In this document: piece by piece, positions 1 through 11,125 of the stretch
Numbering within the stretch: position 1 is the first letter of the stretch
Layout: the number at the start of each line of letters is the position of its first letter
Source: Coffea arabica
Taxonomy: Eukaryota > Streptophyta > Magnoliopsida > Gentianales > Rubiaceae
Reading direction: 5' to 3'
DNA length: 64,000 bases
NCBI RefSeq assembly: GCF_036785885.1
Contig: NC_092323.1
Span: 1,116,001 to 1,180,000, forward strand
The notes under the pieces: model-generated
The model's input: only the letters and a program-made list of their open reading frames with translations
Database searches by the model: none
Told to the model about the DNA's origin: nothing
Program-made: the position numbers and the translations under genes

Positions 1-336
1 GCGTTTGGGGAGGGGTGGGGGGTGGTCGAAACAATAGTTATATTGATGATGTAAAAAATATATAACCAATCCATTGTTTTAGTAATAATATCAATGAGTG
101 GGTTTGAATAGCAACCTATTTTTTAAAATATTATTTTGTTTGCTTGCATCACAATTACAATTCTCAATCCCCTTTTTATCATAAAAAATGGTTGAATAAT
201 TATTCTAAATAATATTTAAAATAAACTCCCATCCAAATGCTCAGAGCATATGGTAACTACTATAAGAGCCCGACAGAAGTACTAACAAACATTATTTGTT
301 ATGTACAAAGCTTAGGTCGAAGGGGTGGATTTCAAT
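1..336. other. Intergenic, no gene seen
   Basis: AT-rich non-coding sequence with no convincing reading frame. The first 25 bases are G-rich (runs of 4, 4, 6 and 2 G). The rest up to the target duplication of the next element shows no structure I can name. Confidence 0.5.
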
Positions 337-345
337 TGGTATTTA

Positions 346-1641
346 GGGATAATTTCAGAAACCTTCCTTAGAGATTTCTAACAATTTCACTCAGCTTTCC
401 CTTATTTTAAAAAATTACATTGATCTCCCTTACTTTTACTATTTAAGTAACATTATAGACCCATTAGGCTAAAATTATACATAAGTATCTTAAAATACCC
501 TTATGCAATATCATAACATCAAAAGAAAGTGAAAAAAAAGGCTTAGTGATCAATTTAACTAAAAAAAAAAAAGTAGCAAACACTTTTATCTAAATTTGCT
601 ATGCTTCCACGATAATTGTAAACCCAAAATCTCATCACCCCCATTCAAGCAAACTCCAATTTAATTCCCAAATTCTATCAATTTTGGCATCATTAAAATC
701 CCAAACTCTGCCCGAATCACTTTACAAATAGACCATAACCACCACCATCAACTAAAATACTCTCAAAAGCTTCCCGCCTCAAATTAACACTATATTTTGT
801 CTATTGGCTAATCTCACTCCGCAAATTATTAACCCAACACCTATCTCATATCACATTCCTTGAACAGAAGATCTGGCCAACCACTATTGATGTTTCTGCC
901 AAGAGCAATCCCATACTCTAATGTCGTTATGAATAGAGAAACTAACTTTTATGACAAACCACCATCAGTACTTATAAATCAAACAAAAATAAAAATAAAT
1001 AAAGATATTAGATTCTAGTGTGTATAGACATAATAGCATAACCCAAAATCATTCATTTTTCTCTTCCAATCATAATCCATTAATTTCATTTTTTTCCTTC
1101 TATATCACAACCATTTTCATCATCTCCATCTAATTTGACTATGAAATTTTCATTTGCTCCATCAATTTGTAATTTTGGAAATTTTAATTCTTTAATATAT
1201 GCAAATTATAATACGAGAAGAAATAAACGAGGGGACTGATAGTTAAGTACTGCGGAAAGAAAGAAAGAGACAAGAAATAAACACTTATGATAAGTTTGCA
1301 TAGTGGTGTAATTGATGGGTGGAGGAGACTGTGCAATTATAAGTAGGAAGGAGAGAATCATAAGAGGTTGAAAAAAATAGAGGAAAAGAGAAAAGAAACT
1401 GCTGTTAATTAAAATAGGGTTGGAACTTGGAAATGATGATGAGCTATTGCAAGCTTTTATATTTTTCTTTTACTTTTGGTTTGGTTTTTGTATTCCACAT
1501 ATGTGATAAATTATCTATTAAGTAGAGGGTATTGTAGTCATTTTATTGAACTGAGGGAAGTTAGTGTAATTTTCTAAAATTGGAAGGAGCTATGTGAAAT
1601 TGTCAGAAACCTCCCTTGAGGGAGGTTTCTGAAATTATCCC
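346..1641. mobile_element. Non-autonomous Mutator-like (MULE) element, 1.3 kb
   Basis: The element begins GGGATAATTTCAGAAACC and ends with the reverse complement, GGTTTCTGAAATTATCCC. The inverted arms can be followed imperfectly for about 100 bp (shared parts include the AATTTCAC block and the AAAATTACA block). It is flanked by a perfect 9-bp direct repeat, TGGTATTTA, at 337-345 and 1642-1650. A 9-bp duplication with long inverted arms is the hallmark of Mutator-like transposons. The interior has no long reading frame and no transposase, so the element depends on an autonomous relative. The intact duplication suggests a fairly recent insertion. A diverged relative lies at about 54501-55311. 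Confidence 0.85.
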
Positions 1642-1813
1642 TGGTATTTATTTATTAGTCAGCAGGATTTGGCCATTTGGTGGGCCGTACAAATAAATCC
1701 AGTGAGAGGAGGGGGAGGCATTTTGGTAATTTGAGCGGTACAAGATATGAATTAGGGTTTTCTGAGTCGCGCCTCCTTTTACTATATATATATAATAGGT
1801 TGGTGGAGTAGTA

Positions 1814-1814
1814 C

Positions 1815-1851
<37 letters not shown>

Positions 1852-1852
1852 A
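1814..1852. repeat. (TA)n(TG)n microsatellite
   Basis: A compound dinucleotide run, TA repeats passing directly into TG repeats. If the minus-strand exon proposed at 1867-1934 is real, this lies just inside its first intron. Confidence 0.9.
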
Positions 1853-1866
1853 TGTACAGCCATTAC

Positions 1867-1934
1867 CGAAACTCAGAGTCGTCGTCCTCCGGTTCCAGGA
1901 CTTGGATGAGAGCAACATCCGTCCGTCGGTCCAT
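1867..1934 (-). CDS. Possible first coding exon of an unidentified minus-strand gene
   Basis: On the minus strand an ATG in good context (GGCG before it, G after it) opens a 22-codon frame, MDRRTDVALIQVLEPEDDD then SEF, that ends at a consensus donor (CG then GTAATG). The codon choice and the acidic stretch look like real coding sequence rather than chance. The rest of the gene would run left, with the MULE at 346-1641 inside its first intron and further exons beyond the window. I see no second exon in 1-345 and do not recognise the protein. It would be divergent from the DUF2358 gene, sharing about 1.5 kb of upstream DNA. Confidence 0.3.
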
Positions 1935-3449
1935 CGCCGGAAGCGGCTCCAGAGAGAAACACGCACTAACATTAGCAAAAGAGTAAAACCATACGTGAGA
2001 TCCAAATGTTTTCAGTTTTCTTTATTAATATTTTAGTCCGCGCGCACACACGCACATTTGGGACCTGTGATGTATTGGTAAAATTGTCCGTACCATCTGA
2101 TTGAGGATCTCACTTAGATCCTTTCTCTGATGATTCTTAAAGCCTATATTCTGAGGTCTCCAGTGAGTCTCCCAAAATTGCCGCAGACCTGCGCTCTCTT
2201 GGGAGAGTTTTTCTATTTTTCTTTTTTTTTGGGGGGGGGGGGGAGGAAGGGGGGGTTTTTGGGTGGTGGGTAGCTGTTGAGACTTGAAAAGGAGAAGAAG
2301 AGGGGGCAGTGATGCGGGAAATACCATCAAACTCTGAAAAGCTTCTTCAGAGGGCTTTGTTGATGACGTTACCAATCAAATGTTCTGAGCCTCCTCCCTC
2401 ACATCCCTACACCTTCTGATCGATCCTAAGCAAAATTACGAAATACTACCGCTGCTATTATGCAATTCTTTTGTTTTTTTGATGCAATTCTTAAGCAGCA
2501 GTAGATTTTTACCTTTTTTTTCTTTCTTGTTTTTATCATTATTGTTGCTCTCTTTGGACTACTGGGGGTCGATTAGATTAGAGTGCCATTGTTCGACCCC
2601 CACCAAACAGAAACGGGAGTTGCCACAATTGTAAATTCTAATACGCTAGTGTATTATTAGTGATGAAGGAAAATTTACTATAGGTATAGGTTGGTCTGGT
2701 CTCTTGGGAGGCAACAAATTAGAGTCTCTGCAGAATCACCAACTTTGAGGTAAGAAAAGTAATTGAGAAATTTGTTCGGTTAAAAAGAATGCGCAATCCT
2801 AACGGGACTGGAAACTCTACTCAATTATCCAAAGACGGTGGGTCGAGTCATTCTCAATCCAGGCGAGATAATTTTGACGTGGAAGAGGGGGAGGGAGTTA
2901 AGGCCACGCGAATGGGCTATTGTTTTTTAATCTAATTAATTGGACTGACATATGTTTCCAGGGCCCAAAAGTGTAAAATGGGTTGGTTACATTACATATC
3001 CTGAAGAAGACCAAATGGAAGATGGGGGTGTCGAACTCGGAACTGAAAGATTGAATTTTGACAAATGCAGCCGTGTCGTGGCATCCTTCAATCAAAACCA
3101 CTCAAAATCCTACGACTCTTCTCCGGAGCACAACAAAATATGCAAAAATCGACCAGCTCTGTCTTCCTGTTTTCTCATTTCTTCTTCGTCGATACTCTCT
3201 CTCTGCTGCGCGCCCTGCGACGCGATAGGAGAGAGTCTGTCTGTTTGGCCTCGAAGATAGATACGAATAGGACCCTCCTCATCATCAAAAGATAATAGAT
3301 ACAGAGGTCTGCGTTCGTTTCAGAACTACAGTATATTAGTCCCACCATAAATTGTCAGTTGGGACTTTATTTTAATTTAATTTTGGTATATCAAAGCACA
3401 GGCGAAGAAGAAGAACACAAATTCTGCCAAATCGCTACTTAGCCCTGGG
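1935..3449. other. Intergenic / divergent promoter region
   Basis: No supportable gene. There is a poly-G tract at about 2231-2258, next to T runs, that could form a quadruplex. The stretch ends in a pyrimidine-rich leader ahead of the DUF2358 start. Short frames on both strands have biased low-complexity composition and no family match I recognise. Confidence 0.5.
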
Positions 3450-4458
3450 ATGGCATATATCTTGCCCAACCTCTCCCCGACAATCATCCACTCCAAGGAA
3501 AAATCACTCCACCCCTCCTCTCCTCCTCTGCTTCTACCCCCACCGCCTCCTAGGCAGGCCTCCTCTCTTTCTGTTCCCACCAAGCAGCAGCTGCAGCACC
3601 CCCGCCCCCACCTACTCCTCCACCACCCCACCACCTGTGCCACCGCGACTGCTGCCGTTGCTCTTGCTTCTCCTCAGGATAATAAGCAGCATGAACATGA
3701 CCACAGGGATGATTTCTTTGTGAACCTGGGTCTGGCTGTGCGTACCCTAAGGGAAGACCTCCCTCTCCTCTTCACCAAAGACCTCAATTATGGCATTTAT
3801 AGGTAATCTTTTCCCCTTTTCCACTTAATTCTTTCAACTCATGCTTCCTTTGTAACTAGAATCTGGCCACACTTTTTGTGGATAAATATATAAATACTGT
3901 ATCAGCTGAATAATGGATTGGTAGCAAGTGCTCTACTAAAATTCCTTCCTTTTGGCACTTCGGAGGAGCAGGGATGACATCACATTCGTGGACCCATTGA
4001 ACACCTTCGCTGGGATTGAAAAGTACAAACTGATCTTCTGGGCTTTGAGATTCCACGGCAGAATCTTGTTTAGGGAGATTTCACTTCAAGTACTTAGGAT
4101 TTGGCAGCCGTCTGAGAATTTGATTCTGATCAGATGGAACTTGAGGGGTGTTCCTCGGGTCCCCTGGGAGGCCAGGGGGGAATTCCAGGCCACCTCCAGG
4201 TATAAGCTGGACCGCAACGGTAAAATCTACGAGCACAAAGTTGATAACTTGGCATTCAACTTCCCACAGCCCCTAAAACCTGCGGCTTCTGTGCTCGACC
4301 TGGTTGCTTCGTGTCCTACCAGCCCAAATCCTACATTTCTCTGGGGACCTGCCGACGTGCATTCTTCTTCCTGGGTTGAATTTTACCGAGCCGTCAAGGA
4401 GACTTTGGACAGAGAAACATCGTTGATTTCTCAAGATTGCTTAATTCCTTGTTCATAG
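3450..4458 (+). CDS. DUF2358 family protein, probably chloroplast-targeted
   Basis: Two exons, 3450-3802 and 3972-4458, joined by a 169-bp GT-AG intron; the split AGG codon restores GIYR-DDITF, giving about 279 residues. The first ~80 residues are rich in Ser, Pro, His and Ala with few acidic residues, as in a plastid transit peptide. Exon 2 carries the conserved DUF2358 core: DDITFVDPLNTF, KYKLIFWALRFHGRILF, LRIWQPSENLILIRWNLRG and SRYKLDRNGKIYEHKVDN. The family is known from plants and cyanobacteria and resembles the NTF2-like fold; I know of no established biochemical role. The ATG chosen is the first in the open frame. A short 3' leader follows with AATAAA at 4699. I am sure of the family and unsure of the compartment. 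Confidence 0.93.
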
Positions 4459-4698
4459 AGAACACGTATTTCAGGGCATTATTACTATTAGTTATTGCAC
4501 GCAAATGCAAATGCTATGCATTATTCTATGCCAGTGTCAGCGTCACTTGGCAGTTCACGATAACTTCAGCAAAGGAACACGAGTACACACGCACGTATAC
4601 CGATTATATACTTTGTAGTTGTGCTGAAGGATTTCGGCATTGTTTTGCTAATAAGATTCGAATGGCGGCATGTATAGCTTCTGTTAACTGTTGATTCT

Positions 4699-4704
4699 AA
4701 TAAA
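4699..4704 (+). terminator. Polyadenylation signal AATAAA of the DUF2358 gene
   Basis: A canonical AATAAA hexamer about 240 bp after the stop codon on the gene strand, followed by T-rich sequence. Plant signals are loose, so this is the likely rather than the proven site. Confidence 0.5.
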
Positions 4705-5336
4705 GCCTGCCGATGTCTATTATTTTTCTGCTGTTACAATTTCGTTCAGTTCCTCTTTTCTCTAGAACTTTCTCTATGTCTCTGTCTGCAATGTAGTGGT
4801 ATCCATCAACAATCACCATCTTTGAGTTCTTTACCGAGCCGTCTTAATGTTCTGACTGATCAAAGAGAGCACAGTGTGTGCAAATTTTTATTAGTTGGGC
4901 TATGCAATTTTCACTTGTCTTTCTAGCTTAGAGCTGTCCCTTCTTTATCATCTGCAGTTAGTGATATATATACTCCTCGTATTGTCTGTAAGCACCACGG
5001 AGTTCAGCTTGAACAGCACTCCACATTTTGTTGCCACATTGAAATTGGATGATAGTCATTTTCAGGCTGGCCTTTTGCTTTATTTCCTACCAAGCGTACA
5101 CCTCCTGCGGAGTAAAACTGGTGTCGCTCAGGTCCGATATAAGGCTTCAATCTAATTATAGTGCACAATACGTCCAAACCAGTGTCTGGCTCCTACCATT
5201 TAGAATCATATTTCTCAATACAACATCTATGTTCAACAATTTCAGCGACAATTGAGTCGCATGTCTGGGCAAGATTACAATGGATTTGGTTTCAGCTCAT
5301 TATATAAGCAGCCCATCATCTAAATTTTAGCTCTGT
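4705..5336. other. Convergent 3' flanks of DUF2358 and cyclin genes
   Basis: The two genes converge here. The stretch holds their 3' untranslated sequence and a short spacer, with no further gene or repeat that I can support. Confidence 0.5.
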
Positions 5337-8300
5337 TCAATTCTTGTAACATTGATTTTCATGACTGCACTGGGGAAGCACTTCTACTGGATTTATAGCT
5401 GCAACCCTGCCGAACTCAAACCTCATGTATTTCTCATATGTTACTTTCAGCATAGCTGTTTTAGCAGCTTTGTGAAATTTCAAGATCATCTCTGCGCAGC
5501 TTCTGCAATATTCCAATTTGAAAATGATTAAATCACGATAGATATATACAACCTGATAAAGAATATTCAACTGGCAAAAACCTGCCTGATTTGAGATTCT
5601 CTGTAGCCGGAATGTTTCTCAAGCAGCGGGGTCCATGTTGGATTCATTTCCATTGTACATCTAGCGAGATAGATGGCTGATGCACATAGCAATGAGGGCT
5701 TATATTTCAAAGCCTCGTACTCAACTAAGCACAGCTCGATGAGGTAAAAGGCAAGATGTTCAAACTGGCAGAAATCCCAATAGACAAAAGACGTTACAGA
5801 TTAGGGACCAACATCAAAACAACTAGGAAGGCAAAAAGATAAGAAAGTTACAGATGTGATCCACAAACACCAAAAATACAGACGAAATGATACCCTTCTG
5901 AAGCACTTATTAAAGATCCTTGAAAACAGTCTGTTTAATCAACCTACATTGGAAAAGGTCTGTGACATACCGCTGTATCTGATCGAGCAGCCTTAAGGAC
6001 CCGTAGCATAAAGACATACGGAGTTGGTGAATTCAGACGGAATTTGAGTGCCTTTAGAAAAGTATTCTCCTAGAAAGAAGACAGGTACTATATAAGAAAG
6101 TGCCTTGCTTGACTGGTCTACCAAGAGCAAACAAGCACAAACTTGTACTATTTGAATACCTACTTGGAGATGCTAGATCAAAACCTGCTGATAAATATTG
6201 TAAACATGCAATTCACTCACCATTCCAAGCATTTCATCTCTTGTGTATGAATCTGCTGAAATGCCAATTAAGTCCATGATCTGTAGCCAAGAACCAAAGA
6301 AAGTTGACCCTTCATGAACTACCTCAATTGCACAACAGTATATTATGTATAAGAAACTTGCAGAAGTTGTATTCATGCATAAATTTACCCTTGGATGCCA
6401 AAAATCCTCATATTTTGATGCCAGCAAGAGTGCAGTAAGGCCAACTAACTGCATTTTGTTCTTCCCGATGCTTACCAAGGATAAAAATTGGTCTAATAGT
6501 GTAACCATCAAAAAAAGTGTTTCTTGCATCAAATCAAACCTTAGATGTACCTGAAAAAAAGGTGGTAATAAGAAAAAACAGGAAAAAAGTTCAAAAAGCA
6601 TTAAGAAAATGTTTATCATAAGAAAACAAACTTCAATGAGCCAGTTGATCAATATGCCACGCATTTGAGGTGTAATTTCACTCTGGATATCCAAATAATG
6701 TTTCAACGGCTGATTATGTGCCTGTGTTAAGAGCCAATTTCCATAATGTTAGACAAAAACATTGATGTGATTAAAAAAGTAAAAATTAACCTTGCATTTA
6801 TAGACATGCTTTGAATGTGTCTATAACTCCAGGAGGAAATCACATTAACAGGTAGAATTAAAATAACATAATGAAGAAATGAGGTCGAAAATCACCTCCA
6901 AAACCCAGTAATACTGATAGATGTCATCAACATATTCAGTAACTTCAAGAGGATTATGATTATCATAGATATTTGGCAAATCATCCTACAAGGGAAATTC
7001 AGGTTCCTTTAGTAGCGGCAGAAAAATATGAAGACATTTAAGCCTCTAGCAGGATGAAACAGAAGTCCATAGGAAGAAAAGGCCAGCAGTGACCTTTGAT
7101 TGTGACATCAGTAAAGAAGTAAAAGATTTTCTTCGATCAGGTTTTCTCCTAGAAACATTATCTGCTGTAGTTCTATCTGAGTCACTCTTGCTAGAAGAAG
7201 AAACATCGTGTTGAGCAGTTTGTCCACTGGGAATTACTGATGCAACATGTTTTGTTGAAGAACATTTGGCCTTTTCCTCCTTTCTGTTGGACGAAGCAGC
7301 AGAACCAGCAGGTGGCTTATTGAAGCCACAAACACCATGTGAGTTTAAGGTCCTTTCAACCTAGACATCCATTTAAAATTAATATCTAGTTTAGGAAAGG
7401 AAACTATATGCTCCAAATTATTCTTTTAATGAACTGTAAAATAGACCAGTCGATGCAAATATGACGTGGTGCTGATGGTAATTACCATCCTAATATGCCC
7501 CGCATTGAATCACCAAGAAAAATATTCCATGTACAAACTCGAGTACATCCTGATTGGAATATGAACAATAGCATGTAGCTTCTACAAAGGGAGGGCAGAC
7601 TTGAAAGTGTGCCTACGGGCTGCAGAGAGAGGTGGACATAGAAATATACACTGGGGAAGAAAGAGAGACAGAAGAAAATGTACATAATAATCGGTAAAGA
7701 GTATCCATATCTGCATCAAATGACATCACAAAAATTCATGATTTTTACAGAATATTTTCCTACCTGACCTGCATAAGGAAACTTCCTTCAAGATTCTACA
7801 AGATATTTAACAAAAGCCTTCTCACCCTTCAGAGTTTCCATATCAAAGGTTTCCGCAAGAAACAGAGTCAACACATAACTTAAGCAATTATAATGCTGGG
7901 AAGAATTCTAGAGTGGCATAGAGCAGACTCATTTTCTGCTATATATAAGGTAATAAGTTGAAATGAAATGAGAAGTTCTCATGCTTAATCTAATGTGCTT
8001 AAAATTCTATCATTTTCCTTTGGGATGGTGAACGTGTTTCCGCATTTGGCTTGCATAAACATAACAACAAAAACAGCAACATAGTCACACAATTTGAAGA
8101 TAAAAAATAATAAAAACAGCAACATAGTCACACAGTTCGAAGATAAAAAATAATAATTCACTTACTTTGACAGATCTTCTTGAAAATGTTCCAGGTCTAG
8201 AGTTACGTTGACCTCTTGAAGCCCTGAATTCAAGGTTTTAAATGCAGTTATTCATATGATGTATTAATTTTGAGAGAACCTTGTTCTTATCACACACTCT

Positions 8301-11125
8301 CTCTCTGTAAGATTCTTGGCCAAAGAGTTAAGGCTTATAATTCTAATGGACCTATTCATAATGTCTGCATAAGTAATATTCCAGCTCTGTAAGGAGAGAA
8401 ATACAAATTGAATGATTCACAATAGAATCTTTTAAGCACATGGACAAAAACTGATTTTACACCAAAACTCAAACTATGCTTGTTGAACTTACAAGACATG
8501 AAAATTAAGCTTTTTGCCAGCCAAATTATCAGAAGACAAGAAACGCAATATGACGAAAAAGCAAATAAAGTTTCTGGTCACAGTTTGCAAAACCCTGAAG
8601 AGAATTATTTGAAATAGCTGTGAAGCATGAATTCTGTTGCAAGAGCAAAAACTGTCTTAAAGCGGATTAGAAGCAATGACTTACATAACCATGTATCCAT
8701 CACTAACTCGAACTTTCTGGAGATGATTCTGAGAGTTGTGCACTCGGGAAGCCACATTTCTGCCAACTTTGGAATTAACTGAAAGCAACAAAGGGTACAG
8801 CACATTAGACTGTTAATAATGTCGTTGCTTTTTTTGCACTTACTGAAAATGTGGACATAGCAATTCATGGGATCTCACCTTGAAATCCATATTTTCCCCT
8901 ACGCCTCTCAGAGCTTTCAGTAGATTCCTACAAGGAAAGCATAGATATCCGCAAAGGAAAGAGCATCAATACTAAAGTGGAGGACCTAATTATTCTACAG
9001 CTCAAAATCAAACCATAAATGGTTTTACAAATAGGCAGTAAATAAGTATTTTCATTACCTCCTTTGTACCATTCATAGGAACCTTTTTGACTTGTTCTGT
9101 TACTGGGAAAGATTTCCTTCAAGCAACATAAAAAAAAAAGGTACATCAACGTCACGAAAGAGATCCAAAATTAACAGATCAATCAAGGAATTGTCCATAA
9201 ACCCACGGACCTTATTGGAGGCAGATAATCCCCACGAGATTTCCTGACATACAGAGAAAAGAAAATGATTAGACTTCCATTAAGGAAGATATTCTAGGAT
9301 CTACTAAACATACACTAGCATACTTGATGTACAAATTCAACAATAGACGAGAATAGCTGAAGCATCTTTACCTACTCGTGTCAACGAATTTGCACCCTCG
9401 AGTGAAAGTCCCAAGGTCGTTAGAGGAAGTGATCTTTATATCCTTGTCAGCTAATGCCATCCAAGACAGGAAAATGACATCATTAAGAGGTTATTCAAAT
9501 CTTTTTCAAAAGTAAATGTCTTACCCTTGTTCACAGTGTGGTGGCTTCCAGAAGCTTGAGTCATGTTGTTCCGCACAATTCCCTGTTCATGATGACAAAA
9601 ATTCAGTGTCTGTTGCATACTGAAAAGTTCAGTTTTTCAATTATACCTCTTGAAAATAACAAAAGCAGTCCAGGTCAAAAGAAACATCACAAAATTAGCT
9701 CAAAACAAGTCACTACACGTGAAACAATTTTGATTTGCATACAGTGAAAGGCATTCTTGATGAACAACCCCCAGCCTGAGTGCCAGCCGCTGAATTCCTA
9801 GAAATACACCTGGAAGACAAATTAACAATAATGCTATAAAATGGTATTATGCCAAGGGGGATGAAAGGTAAATGACAGATGGTTCCTCTGAAACTGCTGA
9901 TCTAAGCATAGGTTGTTTTGAAAGATGGTGTTTCAGTATTAAACCTCATGGCGAACACATGTTAAATTAGTGGTGTATAAGAACCCTCACAATATAGTCT
10001 AATACATCGTAGTTCTTTGCTTTGTAAGCTAATATGCATGTACAATTTCATGACATAAGCATTAGGGAAAAATAAACCATTTTCAGGTTTATTAATCATG
10101 TTTTACCGAATATTCACCTTGGCTTTCACGGATTCTAGATCCATGAATGGGCTAAAGGAAGACATGAGATAGATGAATTGTCAGAAAGCCTACTTTTTGA
10201 ATGGCAAACTTCACTTACAATGATTTGGATTTATTGTGTGCCTTAGGCCCTGAAAAGCTTCCCCTGACATTACTGATATCAGCCAAAACTTTTCTTCCGA
10301 TACTTGCTTTCACTGAATCAGGAGTTGAGGTCACAAATTAAGTTCCCAGGACACAAAATTCAATATCTCATAAAAAAGTACAGGAATTTACCAGAACTGT
10401 CCTTCTTGCCATTGTTCTTCTCCAAGTTCTTGATACCACTCTTTGTAGTGAATTGAATAACAGCAAAAACCACATACAAAAGCACACATCAGTCTGTATA
10501 TCACAAACCATAAATGCTCAAATACATTCATGTCATGTAAATTGCGCAGTATTTGGACAAAAAATTTAAAATGGATTAATGACAAAAAGGAAGCTAAACG
10601 CTAAAACCTGAGAGCCAGTTGCACTGCCCAAACGTCTCCCGCCATTAGATGGTGGTGGCGGTTCTGCAAATATCTTGAAAGATGGGAGGCCTCCAAGGGC
10701 TACGTTAAGGGAGCATCAAGAATAATAAAATAAAGAACAAAATTAAGCAACTGAAGTAAAGTCAACGAATTAACGGTTCAATGAAAAGAAAAAGAAAGGA
10801 ATTAACACCAGTGTTGCTCTTCTTGGTTGACTTATTGGCGTCTTCCTCGATGACTTGATGTGAAGGTTTGGATTTACCCTAATAAAATTGATTCATTCAT
10901 TCAATAGAAGCATATCATCAAAGACATATACCGTCCATTGAACTTCTGGTGGTTTTAAGCAGTAATTTCACTTAGAAACAGAAAGAAAGAAATCAAGAAT
11001 TGAACGAAGAATTAACAGAAAAAAACAAAGAGAAATAAAAATGAAAGCAGAAGTAAGTAGTTTCCTAGGAGGAAGAAGCGAAATGGAAGAGTGGATTGGA
11101 ATACCTTAACTGCAACGGCCACCAT
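5337..11125 (-). CDS. CYCB3-1: B3-type mitotic cyclin (CYCB3;1-like)
   Basis: Exons on the minus strand: 11125-11105, 10878-10809, 10699-10608, 10440-10392, 10312-10219, 9797-9743, 9582-9525, 9450-9372, 9243-9211, 9116-9059, 8927-8879, 8778-8685, 8223-8166, 7360-7094, 6985-6896, 6721-6632, 6550-6389, 6280-6221, 6069-5971, 5764-5586, 5502-5337. Together they encode 640 residues, close to the Arabidopsis CYCB3;1 length as I recall it. A destruction box RKVLADISN (84-92) marks it for APC/C-driven proteolysis in mitosis. After a Ser/Lys-rich linker, the cyclin box starts near 390 with MRGILINWLIEV, LTALLLASKYEDFWHPR and SYTRDEMLGM; the tail KFHKAAKTAMLKVTYEKY matches B3 cyclins. Its expected role is to activate a CDK in M phase. 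The start is the first in-frame ATG. The donor after 5586 reads GC, not GT (see findings). Confidence 0.93.

Noticed and set aside
2025-2375. 116-codon frame on the minus strand
   Set aside because: Its middle is the translation of poly-G/poly-C and T runs, and the rest has no recognisable family or good splice borders. It may be the leader of the proposed minus-strand gene.
4437-4694. 85-codon plus-strand frame
   Set aside because: It overlaps the DUF2358 stop and lies in that gene's 3' untranslated region; no homology recognised.
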